Of a stretch of DNA of 64,000 nucleotides, positions 18,994 to 28,531 are shown in pieces. Position numbers and translations under genes: made by a program. How positions within the stretch are numbered: position 1 is the stretch's first letter; each line of letters starts with the position of its first letter. Source of the DNA: Planctopirus ephydatiae (lineage in GTDB: Bacteria; Planctomycetota; Planctomycetia; Planctomycetales; Planctomycetaceae); NCBI RefSeq assembly GCF_007752345.1, contig NZ_CP036299.1, positions 3,869,501 through 3,933,500 on the forward strand, written 5' to 3'. Below the pieces are notes generated by a model. It was not told the origin of the DNA, ran no database searches, and saw only the letters and a list, made by a program, of their open reading frames with translations.

Positions 18994-21900
18994 ATGGCAA
19001 CTATTCAACCATCCGATGAATCGCCCGCCTTCGTCGACTTTGACGAATTTGTCGCCTATCAGCTGGGCGAGGTGAAATCGGCTGTGCGGTCGACGGACCT
19101 CACCACGGCTATTGTGGGGAGCTTTGCATGGGTCAGTGCCCTGTGTGCCCTATTCGTGATTTCTGACCAGTGGTTGTTTGCCGATGGCTGGAGCATGGTG
19201 GCCCGGTGGATCTGGCTGGCAGTTCTCGTGAGTGGCCTGGGCTGGTGGTTAACTCGCACGTTGCTGCATCCCCTTCTGCGTAAGGTGAGTCCACTTTATG
19301 CTGCCAAAGAGCTGGAGACAGCCGTCCCGGCTCTCAGGCGGAATCTGGTCAATCTGGTGGATCTGCAGTCTGCGGGCCGACCTGTCGCACCGGCTGTCTT
19401 GAAGGCCTTGCAAAAGCGAGCGGCAGTTTCTCTAGAAGAAGTGCAGCCCAGGCAAGCGATCGACCACACTCACCTGCTCTGGGTCTCTTGTGCACTGCTG
19501 GCGACGGTCGTTCTGCTGGCGGTCTATGCCGTCATGTCGCCCAAGCCGATCTGGCCGTCTTTATGGCGCATGATTCCTTTCACGTCGATTGACGCTCCCA
19601 CGGAAACATTGATTCGAGAAGTGACACCGGGCTCGACAGTCCGCCTGGCGGGGTCAATGCTCGATGTCGAAGCCCAACTGGCAGGACGTATCCCTGAGCT
19701 CGTCGAGCTGAAGTTCACGACCGTTGATCAGCAGTTTGTGGACGAAACCGTCCGTATGGCTCCCGTGGGCCAGGGAGGTGCGCGGTTTGAAGCCAGACTG
19801 CTGGGTGAACGAGGAGAAGGATTCACTCAGTCATTCTCGTATTACATTCAAGCCGGTGATGCCCGCTCGGCAATTTACCAGGTGAGCATTGTCACCCCTC
19901 CCCATGCAAACGTGGAAGAAGTCGAGATCCAGGCACCGGCTTATACAGGTATCGAGAAGCAGGTCAGCCGAGGTGGTGCCATTCATGCGTGGGTCGGTTC
20001 GGAGGTGAAAATCCGGGCAATGGCGAATCAACCCGTCACTTCAGCCACCATGATCTTCTTTGACGACGACGGCATGACGCCAACGGGTGAGGAACTTCCT
20101 GTGCGGTTGTCTCAAAACCGCGAACTGACTGCCGACTATCGTCCACAACTTCGAGAAGACGGTACATACGCGAGGTACTACTCGATCATCGTTCGCACAG
20201 CAGGTGGAGAAACTGACCCTGCGCCAACCATCTATCCGATTGCCCTGCAGATTGATCAGCCCCCAGAGATCCGGATGGTGCTTCCGGAAAATGATGTAGC
20301 TGCCGCTGCCAATTCGACGGTGGGATTTGTTTTCACGGCCCGCGATGTTGATTTTCTTCTGGGCCCGATGACACTCATTGCCGAAAAACAGGGGCAGATC
20401 ATTGCCCGGGAGGAACTGGCCGCCGGTGGTGTTTCACAACAGACAGCGAAGACCACACTACGCCTGGATCGTTTTGCACTGCAGGAGAATGATGAACTCA
20501 AGGTCTATGCCACCGTCCAGGATAATCGCCAGCCGACACCGAATACGGCTCGCTCCGACACACGGCTGATTCGAATTCAAGGAGTCTTGCCTCCGCAGAA
20601 ACAGCAGGAACAGCGTCAGCAGGCCGAAAAGCAGGCCCAACAGGTCGAAGAACAGGCCCGGCAAAATGCGGCCCAGAACCAGGCAGGAAATGAACCGCCA
20701 GCAGATCCTGCACAGCAGGATCCGGGTCAAGCTCCCGAGGCGATGTCCGATCGCCCACAGGAAGGCGAAGGAAATCCTGGGCAAAATGCCAATGATCCCT
20801 CGCAGGCCAATGATCCAACACGAGCCAAAGACAAGCGTGCGGGCGAAGGGATGAATCAGAATGATTCACAATCTCGTGACGACATTCCCACCTCTGATCG
20901 TTCCGACAATGCGAATGGGAAACCCGGTGAGGAACGTGGTGATCCTTCAGAAAACAACCGGACTGAAGGAAAATCAGCTTCCGAACGGAAGGGCGAAAAT
21001 CAGGATTCGTCTCGCCAACAGAACAATGACTCAGGCTCGAAGACTTCTCCTGAAAATACTCCCGCAGACCCGAAAAACCAGTCTGGTTCCTCAGGCCAGC
21101 CGAAATCCAACCAGCAGGACCCCAACCAGCAGGACAGTGGCCCGCAGAATATGGGCCAACAGAACAAGGGCCAGCAGGGCTCCAACAAATCTGACCAGGG
21201 ATTATCACCCAACGGAGAAGATGATTCGGAAGCCTTGAAACGGTTGTTGGAAAAAGCCCGTCAGGAATCCCGTCAGCCCAATTCCAAAGGTCAGGAATCG
21301 GGGAACGAATCCCGTCAAGAAGATAAGGTTCAACCCGAACACGAGGCCGACAAGTCCTCATCAGGTGGTCAATCCGATGATCGCAAGCGAGGAGATGAAG
21401 GCTCCAGCAAGGAGTCAATGACGGAAGACTCCACGAACTCTTCGAAGGAAAATTCTGCTGAAAAACAGCCGCCCGGGAATGATCCTCGACAAGGAGCGTC
21501 GTCCCAGAATTCTCCTGGCGAAATGAATGCTCCTCAAGCATCAAAAGAACCAGCAAACCCCAAGGAGAGAATGGCTGACGGCCAAACTAAACCCCCAGGT
21601 GACTCTCAACCTGAAAGTGCGGAGACAGGAGATACTGGCAAACCTTCATCTCCTCAGAGCAAAAACTCTTCACAGCCAATGTCTGGAAATGAAAAAGAAT
21701 CACAGTCCAGGGCCAATGGAGAGAAATCGGACTCTGCTGGTGATGAAAATTCATCGGCAAAGAATCCCGGCGCATCAGGAAATGAATCTGCCAAAAATGG
21801 CAAAGGATCTCGTCCCAATGATCAATCTTTGAAACCCAATTCTGACAATCCTGCCATTGCGAGTGACCCCGATGGCAATCCCTCGGGAACAGATCCATCC

Positions 21901-23652
21901 CAACCTGGTGGGCAGAAAAACAAAGCCTCAGATCCATCGATGGGCCAGCCCAGCGAGAAACTCCAGGGCAAGTCTCAAGAGGGGGGCAAGGATGACGAGA
22001 TGCCGGCTCAAAGGCGCCCCGGTGAAGATGGATCGACGGGAGACCTGAAGGCCGATAACGAACGTCCTCAGAATTCACCCGCTGGCAAGGCAGATCCTGG
22101 TGCCTCCAGCCCGAAGAATGCACCCAAGAGCCCTGCTGCACCATCTTCTGATGAAATGCCTCCGTCCGATCAACGGCCTCAAGATGCGTCGGCAGGTGAA
22201 CGAGGTATGGATCGACAGGCACAAAAGACAAACACTCCCGGGGAACCTTTGGAGCAATCTCCCAATCAACAACCGGCTGCACGGCCGAATTCCGATCCTC
22301 AGGATGTTCCTGCCGGAAGTGGTGAGAAGATGCGCGGCGAATCAGGGAAACCGCCCAAGGCCAATCAGAAATCGCAGCAGGCCGAAAGTGGTGAGGCTGG
22401 TCAATCATCCTCCAATCCGGATGGCGCGGATGGCATGGCGGAAGGGAGCGGTAACGATACGTCTTCCGAGCGAGCAAAACCCGGAGAGGCGGGAAGACCG
22501 GGCACAAGCACCGCAAAAGAGAAGGGAGCACCAGGCGCTGGAAGCCAGCAGAAACCTTCCGGAGAAGGACCTGCTGGTTCGAAAAAAGGATCACAGCAGA
22601 AATCGGGAGGCAATGACCAGCCAGAAGGTGGTGAGCCAGCGGGGATGAACTCACCGGCAGATGGCAAAAATGGGAGTCAACCACCTGCTAACCCGGCAGA
22701 TGCAAAAGGGGGGGCTTCGAAAACAGGTAGCACTCCTGAGAATTCACCACCAGGTAATAGCAACGAAAAATCAGCCGGAGAAGGCAATTCGTCTTCCAAT
22801 CCCTCTGGCAACAAAACTCCGGACAATAAGCCTCCAGGCAAGGAAGCTGCTGGTGGTCAGGGCGATAAAGGCAACCAGAGCGGTGAGAAAGGTGGCCAGG
22901 GTGATAAGGGTCAGGGCGGCGAGAAGGGTCAGGGAGGCGAGAAGAGTCAGGGCGGTGAAGGTAGCGAGGCTGGCCAGAGTAGTGGAAAAGGTGGTGGGAA
23001 AGGTGGATCTTCGCCAGCTTCTGGCACGCCTTCCAGTTCCGGAGCATCATCTGGCGAGCCTGCTGGTCAGTCATCGTCAGCCACTGGTGGTGGGGCCGGG
23101 GGGGAGATGACACCAAGGGGTTCCGCTGACAATTCCTCCAATCCCAACGGGGCATCGGGTGGTAAAGAAGGCAACGAGAATCAGGCGGCGAGTGGCCCTG
23201 CTGCGAATGCACCGGCCGATCAAAATCAGGCCAACCCTGAGTTTGAAAAAGAGGCCGCAGAGTTAGTGCTCGATCAATTGGAGCGGCAACTGGAACGTGG
23301 TCAGGTCGATCAAAAACTACTGGATGATCTCGGCTGGAATGAGCAGCAGATGCGATCGTTTGCGAAGCGGATGCGAGAGCAGATTAACGCCGCTAAATCG
23401 ACGGATCCCACACCAGAAGATCTGTTGAGGAAACGTCAGTTTGAAGAAATGCTCGAATCGGCCAGGATATCCCGACAAAGAGTAGAAGCGCAAGGGAAAG
23501 CTGTGCCACAGCGTGATATTGACCAGGCCGGAAGTCGTCGTTCACAAGTTCCGGAACAATATCGCCAGCGATTCGAGGCCTACACGCGTGGCGTTCAGAA
23601 AAAATCTGCAACACCCGCACCTCCATCGCCAACCCCTGCCCCGAAGCCATGA
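18994..23652 (+). CDS. Giant membrane-anchored protein with an 880-residue low-complexity region
   Basis: A 1552-residue protein. Residues 1-180 hold about three membrane helices. Residues 200-520 look folded and beta-rich, with 'PPHANVEEVEIQAPAYTG' near 300 and 'LQIDQPPEIRMVLPENDVAA' near 420, resembling domains seen in DUF4175-type proteins. From about 530 to 1410 the sequence consists almost only of Q, N, S, G, P, E, D, K, A and R with no cysteine, so it is very probably disordered. It becomes a G-E-K-G-Q repeat near 1290-1330. A compact charged helical domain ends the protein ('AAELVLDQLERQLERGQVDQ', near 1420-1545). With an odd number of helices after a cytoplasmic N-terminus, the long region would be extracytoplasmic. 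It follows the two VWA genes by 232 nt. The function is not known; a tether or filler across the periplasm is an inference. Confidence 0.85.
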   Translation: MATIQPSDESPAFVDFDEFVAYQLGEVKSAVRSTDLTTAIVGSFAWVSALCALFVISDQWLFADGWSMVARWIWLAVLVSGLGWWLTRTLLHPLLRKVSPLYAAKELETAVPALRRNLVNLVDLQSAGRPVAPAVLKALQKRAAVSLEEVQPRQAIDHTHLLWVSCALLATVVLLAVYAVMSPKPIWPSLWRMIPFTSIDAPTETLIREVTPGSTVRLAGSMLDVEAQLAGRIPELVELKFTTVDQQFVDETVRMAPVGQGGARFEARLLGERGEGFTQSFSYYIQAGDARSAIYQVSIVTPPHANVEEVEIQAPAYTGIEKQVSRGGAIHAWVGSEVKIRAMANQPVTSATMIFFDDDGMTPTGEELPVRLSQNRELTADYRPQLREDGTYARYYSIIVRTAGGETDPAPTIYPIALQIDQPPEIRMVLPENDVAAAANSTVGFVFTARDVDFLLGPMTLIAEKQGQIIAREELAAGGVSQQTAKTTLRLDRFALQENDELKVYATVQDNRQPTPNTARSDTRLIRIQGVLPPQKQQEQRQQAEKQAQQVEEQARQNAAQNQAGNEPPADPAQQDPGQAPEAMSDRPQEGEGNPGQNANDPSQANDPTRAKDKRAGEGMNQNDSQSRDDIPTSDRSDNANGKPGEERGDPSENNRTEGKSASERKGENQDSSRQQNNDSGSKTSPENTPADPKNQSGSSGQPKSNQQDPNQQDSGPQNMGQQNKGQQGSNKSDQGLSPNGEDDSEALKRLLEKARQESRQPNSKGQESGNESRQEDKVQPEHEADKSSSGGQSDDRKRGDEGSSKESMTEDSTNSSKENSAEKQPPGNDPRQGASSQNSPGEMNAPQASKEPANPKERMADGQTKPPGDSQPESAETGDTGKPSSPQSKNSSQPMSGNEKESQSRANGEKSDSAGDENSSAKNPGASGNESAKNGKGSRPNDQSLKPNSDNPAIASDPDGNPSGTDPSQPGGQKNKASDPSMGQPSEKLQGKSQEGGKDDEMPAQRRPGEDGSTGDLKADNERPQNSPAGKADPGASSPKNAPKSPAAPSSDEMPPSDQRPQDASAGERGMDRQAQKTNTPGEPLEQSPNQQPAARPNSDPQDVPAGSGEKMRGESGKPPKANQKSQQAESGEAGQSSSNPDGADGMAEGSGNDTSSERAKPGEAGRPGTSTAKEKGAPGAGSQQKPSGEGPAGSKKGSQQKSGGNDQPEGGEPAGMNSPADGKNGSQPPANPADAKGGASKTGSTPENSPPGNSNEKSAGEGNSSSNPSGNKTPDNKPPGKEAAGGQGDKGNQSGEKGGQGDKGQGGEKGQGGEKSQGGEGSEAGQSSGKGGGKGGSSPASGTPSSSGASSGEPAGQSSSATGGGAGGEMTPRGSADNSSNPNGASGGKEGNENQAASGPAANAPADQNQANPEFEKEAAELVLDQLERQLERGQVDQKLLDDLGWNEQQMRSFAKRMREQINAAKSTDPTPEDLLRKRQFEEMLESARISRQRVEAQGKAVPQRDIDQAGSRRSQVPEQYRQRFEAYTRGVQKKSATPAPPSPTPAPKP
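22855..22983 (+). repeat. Imperfect Gly-Glu/Asp-Lys-Gly-Gln coding repeat
   Basis: Inside the giant gene, about seven short in-frame units of the type GEKGGQGDKGQGGEKGQ follow one another, at residues of about 1288-1330. The DNA units are degenerate at third codon positions, so the repeat is maintained at protein level rather than being a fresh DNA expansion. Confidence 0.75.
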
Positions 23653-23693
23653 TCACATCCACGTATCTTTTAGATATCCCACGAAATCAGAGC

Positions 23694-23749
23694 GGGCTGT
23701 TGATTGCGGAACATGCTTGCCCTGAGCTGCAAGCATGGCAAACAGCCCT
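23694..23749. terminator. Nested stem-loop between two convergent genes
   Basis: An inner hairpin has perfect 9-bp arms (CATGCTTGC at 23713-23721, GCAAGCATG at 23730-23738) around an 8-nt loop. Outside it, 8-bp arms GGGCTGTT at 23694-23701 and AACAGCCC at 23742-23749 also pair. It lies between the stops of the giant gene (23652) and the AsmA-like gene (23793), the right place for a bidirectional terminator. No T-run follows on either strand, so a factor-dependent or processing role is possible. Confidence 0.5.
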
Positions 23750-23792
23750 GTGAAGCATCACGCTTTCCAGTAAAAGCTCACATCCCCGTATG

Positions 23793-26700
23793 TCAGGGGA
23801 TCGGCTGGAAGGTTTGTAATGGTGGTGGCCGAACGTTGTTTGCAGGATTGAAAGCACTCAGGAACTGTTTCAAAGCATCATCCAGTTCTGGCACTGGTTT
23901 CATGCGGGAAACGGGGCTGCCAACATTTCCTCGAACTTCGACCCCGACCCAGCCACGACTGAGTGCACCGACCACTTCATGAATCACAGGAATGCGTACC
24001 TGATTTCTCGCCAGCATCGAATAAAAATCGAGGACAATTCCACCATCGAAACGGATCGAGCCACGACCTCTGAGACTGATCGCAGTCCCCACCAGGTCGA
24101 TACTGCTGAAATTGAATCGTTCATCGGCAACGCGGAAGTTCAAATCGACATAATCAAAGGCCGCTTTCGACGCATTACCATCCAGTTGCAGAGAACGGAA
24201 AATCTGCACAAAGATTGGTAACTCATAGATCGCTGCGGGGCTGATCTGTAGTTGACCGGCACCAATAATCGTCTGCGTATCGCCCGCCCTGCCCTTCAAA
24301 TCCATCCAGCCATTCATCGTTCCCCGCAGATTCGACTGGCCGTTCAAATACATCTGCGAGTAACGCTCCAGACTGGCCCGCGAGATCGTCGATTTGAGTT
24401 GCCATGCAGGAACTGCCTGATCCAGCCAGACAATCGCATCGAGCGTGACAATCCCGTCGCATGTTTTCCCACTGAGTCTTTCTTCCAGCGGGATTCGTCT
24501 GGGTGGCAACTCACCTTGATTCCCCGTGATCATTTCCCGGGCACCAATCGAGAGTTCACCATTCGACAACCGGAAGGGGCCGCGAACCACGCCAACCTGG
24601 TAACCCATCATGCGGACCAGATCAAAATCTATCGAGCCTTTGAGTTCAGTACCTTTCGCAGAAGTTGAACCATCGCACTGCACTTTCCCGGAAACTTTTT
24701 CCAGCTTCATTCCGGCAGTCAATTCGTTCCCTGGCAATACGAATTCCAACCGCCAGGCCACATCCAGAGCCGCCTGATCCTGCCGTTCCTGCAAAAATTC
24801 GATTTGTCCATTGACCGAAAAAGCCCCCGTGGGATTCAGCGCATCTAAGGTGGGTTTCAATGAAGCGGGGACGGCACGACGAAATGCCGTCGTGACCAGC
24901 ACATCGTCTGCAAAAAACTCCTCGAAAACGACCCGCGATCTCCCTGCATGAAACTCACCAAAGCCTTTCAACCGGATGGTCGTGTCATCATGCCGACCAC
25001 TCAAGCGGAGAATACTGAGATCCCCCTTCTGATAGTTCAGCTCTCCCTGCACATCAGTAATTGCATAAGGGAACTGCTTCAATGCGAGATCACAACCTGT
25101 CAGGCGGAGACTGGGGATCACGACATCGACTTCCATTCCCGGTGACCACGTCAGTTCGACGGTCGAATCGAAACCTCCTCGCGGATTGATCTCTTGCCAA
25201 GTCTTTTGCAGATGGGCTGGCAAGGCGTCGAATAGTGATTGATCAAAACTTCCCTGATGGACATCAACAACCAGATCGAGACGGTCCTGCTCGGGTTGCC
25301 GCTGAAAAACGCCTCGTCCTTCAAGTGCGGTCTGCCCATGAGTCGCCCGCACATCTTTCATTTCGAGCCGATTGTTCAGCCAGGTCACGACACCGCTGAC
25401 ATGCTGCATTTCATAAGGGAATGGCTTACATTTCAGGCGTCCGTCAAACACCTTCGCCGCCAGTTGAGTCTCCCATTTACTACCCAGGCCTGGTGGCCGG
25501 ATGATCCGTGCGACAATGTCTGACTTTCCTTCCATCTGCAGCAATCGCAGCGTGTCGGCAATTGCCGGAGGGCAACTGCTTTTGAGTGTTTCATCGATGA
25601 TCACGCCTCGAGTACGAATTTCGATGGCGGCATCGGCCATGGGGCCCGGATTGATCGCAATCCCTCGGAAAATCACAGGAACTCCACCCGCCATGCCACG
25701 AGCATCGACTTCCAGTTGCCGCCCTTGAACCTGGATCTGCCCACTCACTTCAGCCACAGGGTAAGGAAACTTCGCGTATCGAAAGGCACATTCCCGGCCA
25801 TGAATAATCATCCGCGGCAGCCACGGGCTCCCCACCTCATGCTCGATATGGCATTCCGCCCGGAACAATCCTGTCAGTCGCAATTCTTCCGCCCATTTGC
25901 GGACAGCTGGAGGCAATCTCTGGCGTAAACCATCGGAGAGTTCGAGTTCTTCTACTGCTGAATAAATGCTCGTACGGCCACTTTTCCACTGATGGTCACC
26001 TCGCGCCATCCATTGGGTAAAGCCTGTCGCGGCCGTTAAGTTTTCGAGTCTGGCCTCTTCGTGGGTAACGACACAGTTGCCCTTGAGACCGGTCAACGCC
26101 ATGGGGAACGCCGCATGAGCAACTCCACCATTCACAATCTGAGCCTGGACTTCATACTCAGGAAGAACATCTGCAGATTTTTGCATGGCCTTGAATGCTA
26201 AATTGGCATGCAGTTGGACTGGGGGGATCTCTGGTAACTCAGAAAATGCCTCAGGAGCATCCAGCCCCTGAATGAGCTGACTCCAGATTCGCTTCCATTG
26301 CTGATCGAGCGCTGGATCAAAACGTGAAGCGAAACTCCAGATCGAATTCGTGAATCTCAGTCCCTGCCAGGTGCCATGCACTGACCAGAAACGTTCCTCT
26401 GTCGAGATGGTGGCATTATCGACATTCAACCGCCCGATGTCGCCAACCCTGGCTTCACCTCGAATTGAAACCTGCTTGGCCGATACCGGGAAGCATGACC
26501 ACGCCATGTCATCGATCGTGAGAGATATCGTCTTCGAACTCGCCTCCCCCACCACCGAATGAAGTTCATGGGCGACTTGCGCAGAAGCTGGCTGTATCTG
26601 GGACTCAAGTTCAATCTGGCAACGTCCGCTTTCAATAAAGATTTCAGGCATCGCCATGGCCGATTGCCGGGCCAAGGCCAGGCTTTCGACATTCCAGTGA

Positions 26701-27062
26701 CCATCTGCACCACGTTTAAGGTGGATATGGGGCTGGATGAGCCGCAACTGCTCAATGACAATCAGTTGGTGTTGAGAAAGCTGCTCACGATCTAAAGAAA
26801 CGATCAATTCCGGAATCACGACGAGCGGTAATTCCTGACCTTCAGGCGTAATCTGCAGATTAAACAGACGAATTCGTCCGCTGAAATCAAATCGGGCGCC
26901 ATCCAGAGTAATGATCGAATCAGGGCAAGCCCTGGCAAATTGCCGCAAGGCTTCTTCTCGCAGCATGGCATCACTGCGAAAATAAAGAGCCCCCGCCCCA
27001 CCAGCTCCGGCGATTCCCAGAAGAACGACAATCCCGAATATCCAGCGAAACGTTCTCAGCAT
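23793..27062 (-). CDS. AsmA-like / DUF3971-type large membrane-anchored protein
   Basis: A 1089-residue protein with a single N-terminal helix ('WIFGIVVLLGIAGAGGAGAL') and a long beta-rich periplasmic body. The AsmA-type C-terminal pattern is visible from about 900 on: 'LRGTMNGWMDLKG', 'GAGQLQISPAAIYELPIF', 'FNFSSIDLVGTAISLRGRGS' and 'VGVEVRGNVGSP'. Members of this repeating-beta-groove group are thought to carry or regulate phospholipid movement between membranes. The start at 27062 is fixed by a strong AGGAGG site at 27070-27075, although the frame stays open to 27101. The ATG overlaps the stop of the upstream glycosyltransferase by seven bases, so the two are translationally coupled. The stop lies in a small ATCCCC/GGGGAT hairpin (23782-23801). 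Confidence 0.82.
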   Translation of the reverse strand: MLRTFRWIFGIVVLLGIAGAGGAGALYFRSDAMLREEALRQFARACPDSIITLDGARFDFSGRIRLFNLQITPEGQELPLVVIPELIVSLDREQLSQHQLIVIEQLRLIQPHIHLKRGADGHWNVESLALARQSAMAMPEIFIESGRCQIELESQIQPASAQVAHELHSVVGEASSKTISLTIDDMAWSCFPVSAKQVSIRGEARVGDIGRLNVDNATISTEERFWSVHGTWQGLRFTNSIWSFASRFDPALDQQWKRIWSQLIQGLDAPEAFSELPEIPPVQLHANLAFKAMQKSADVLPEYEVQAQIVNGGVAHAAFPMALTGLKGNCVVTHEEARLENLTAATGFTQWMARGDHQWKSGRTSIYSAVEELELSDGLRQRLPPAVRKWAEELRLTGLFRAECHIEHEVGSPWLPRMIIHGRECAFRYAKFPYPVAEVSGQIQVQGRQLEVDARGMAGGVPVIFRGIAINPGPMADAAIEIRTRGVIIDETLKSSCPPAIADTLRLLQMEGKSDIVARIIRPPGLGSKWETQLAAKVFDGRLKCKPFPYEMQHVSGVVTWLNNRLEMKDVRATHGQTALEGRGVFQRQPEQDRLDLVVDVHQGSFDQSLFDALPAHLQKTWQEINPRGGFDSTVELTWSPGMEVDVVIPSLRLTGCDLALKQFPYAITDVQGELNYQKGDLSILRLSGRHDDTTIRLKGFGEFHAGRSRVVFEEFFADDVLVTTAFRRAVPASLKPTLDALNPTGAFSVNGQIEFLQERQDQAALDVAWRLEFVLPGNELTAGMKLEKVSGKVQCDGSTSAKGTELKGSIDFDLVRMMGYQVGVVRGPFRLSNGELSIGAREMITGNQGELPPRRIPLEERLSGKTCDGIVTLDAIVWLDQAVPAWQLKSTISRASLERYSQMYLNGQSNLRGTMNGWMDLKGRAGDTQTIIGAGQLQISPAAIYELPIFVQIFRSLQLDGNASKAAFDYVDLNFRVADERFNFSSIDLVGTAISLRGRGSIRFDGGIVLDFYSMLARNQVRIPVIHEVVGALSRGWVGVEVRGNVGSPVSRMKPVPELDDALKQFLSAFNPANNVRPPPLQTFQPIP

Positions 27063-28375
27063 GGAGTTTCCTCCTGCCGGTTCTTCGCTAATCGAGCACA
27101 ATCGGTTTGAGCGGCTGGTTTGTTACCAAAGTATTGATTCCAGACTGCGATCCACCCGCTGGCTGCGAGAACTGCCATGGGAAGTTCGGCAGGCAGGCGG
27201 TAACGCATCGAGCCCACAAACAGGAGATGAATCCCGGCAAAGACAAGCACTGGCATGCCACAAAACAAGAGCGCCCGCCAATGCCTGGGAGTTCGTATCA
27301 ACTCAAAACAGATCCCGACATAAAGCCAGGCAGTCGAGAGACCCACAGGAATCAGGATCCACCAACGCCGAAATTCCGGGTAATTCGGCACGAGATTCCA
27401 GTAGCGAATCTGCTTGATGATCGCGAGTTCAACCGCTCGCCAGGGATGCTGAGCAACAAACGCCCATGCCCGACGACGATACTCTTCGTCAACTTCGCGT
27501 TCTCGAAGTCGATTGGCCACTCCATCAGTCTCGAAGAACGTCATGTCGCTGTCACCCGTAGCCCCCGCGTGCAAGCCATCGTAAAGACTGGCACCCACCC
27601 AGAGTGTGGTGAAAGTGAACTTTCCCGAAACTGACTGATTTCGCAGGGCCCAGGGCAAGAGCAGGAGCAGAATCGTCCCCCCCATCACGACTGCTGATAG
27701 TCCACTTTTCAGTAGCAATTGCAGGCGGTGTTCACGAGCCGAAATGATCGCACAGACCACAAGAGTGGCTGGGATCAAGCCGGCACAGGCCAACCATGTC
27801 GGTCGCATCAGAATTGCTGCTGTCGAGAAAAGCCCCGAGATCATGGCCCCGATGATGATTGCCCCACTCCAGCCGGGAAGCTCCAGGGCTTTCAACCAAC
27901 AGGCCATCGCGACCAGCGCCCACACTAAAGCCGTGGCAAAGGCCCCTTCACTGAGAATCAATACGCCAAATCCCGCCAGAATGGGCGATATCGCCACAAA
28001 CGTGGCTGCCAAAATTCCCACAGCGTGGCTGTAGAGCACGCGTCCCAGTTGATAAACGCCGCCAATACCAGCCATTGACACGGCAATCAACACCAGCCTC
28101 ACCACCAGGCGCTGATCATGCCCCAGCCATCTGGCCACAGCCAGAATCGCGGGAAAACCCGGCATCCGCAGCACATACCGCCCATAAACTTCGTAGTCGG
28201 CTCCAGTCAGCAGATCACCGCCCAGATCCCAATATCCCTCGGCATCCCCAGGCACCAGAAAAAAGCGATCCGGCTGGCCGCTTAAAACCCATTCGACACC
28301 CAGAGCCAGACCAAGACGGATCACTCCGCCGACCAGCAGCACCAGCAGCAGTTGCTTCCATTCCGCCCGATTCAA
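27056..28375 (-). CDS. GT-C family membrane glycosyltransferase (GT39/PMT-like)
   Basis: A 439-residue multi-pass membrane protein, about ten helices. The first periplasmic loop contains 'VPGDAEGYWDLGGDLLTG', with the acidic residues expected for the catalytic loop of GT-C enzymes, followed by 'YGRYVLRMPGFPAILAVARW' (the usual 'R-x-PG-P' feature). Such enzymes move sugars from polyprenyl-phosphate carriers onto lipids, proteins or glycans on the outer face of the inner membrane. The acceptor is unknown. Coupling to the AsmA-like gene suggests a shared envelope role. It starts 156 nt downstream of the porin gene's stop. Confidence 0.82.
   Translation of the reverse strand: MNRAEWKQLLLVLLVGGVIRLGLALGVEWVLSGQPDRFFLVPGDAEGYWDLGGDLLTGADYEVYGRYVLRMPGFPAILAVARWLGHDQRLVVRLVLIAVSMAGIGGVYQLGRVLYSHAVGILAATFVAISPILAGFGVLILSEGAFATALVWALVAMACWLKALELPGWSGAIIIGAMISGLFSTAAILMRPTWLACAGLIPATLVVCAIISAREHRLQLLLKSGLSAVVMGGTILLLLLPWALRNQSVSGKFTFTTLWVGASLYDGLHAGATGDSDMTFFETDGVANRLREREVDEEYRRRAWAFVAQHPWRAVELAIIKQIRYWNLVPNYPEFRRWWILIPVGLSTAWLYVGICFELIRTPRHWRALLFCGMPVLVFAGIHLLFVGSMRYRLPAELPMAVLAASGWIAVWNQYFGNKPAAQTDCARLAKNRQEETPC
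27070..27075 (-). promoter_or_regulatory. Ribosome-binding site of the AsmA-like gene
   Basis: AGGAGG on the minus strand, seven bases before the ATG at 27062, located inside the last codons of the upstream glycosyltransferase gene. It decides the start of the AsmA-like gene. Confidence 0.75.
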
Positions 28376-28531
28376 GTCATTCGTCCTTGAAATGCATTCT
28401 CAAGGGACGCTATCTCAAATTGTCACTTTCGGTCAATTCACAACAGGCAATCCAGGGGCACTGCGAGATCTGGAAAAACAGGCTTTTGGCATTTTCTGCG
28501 CGTTGATCAACAGCTGCGCCAACTTACGACA

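Noticed and set aside
20498-22684. Two long minus-strand frames (352 and 365 residues) across the giant gene
   Set aside because: They arise from the biased codon use of the low-complexity region and encode His/Pro/Ser-rich nonsense on the opposite strand.
22855-22983. Short tandem units looking like a CRISPR or minisatellite
   Set aside because: The units are in-frame coding repeats without unique spacers.
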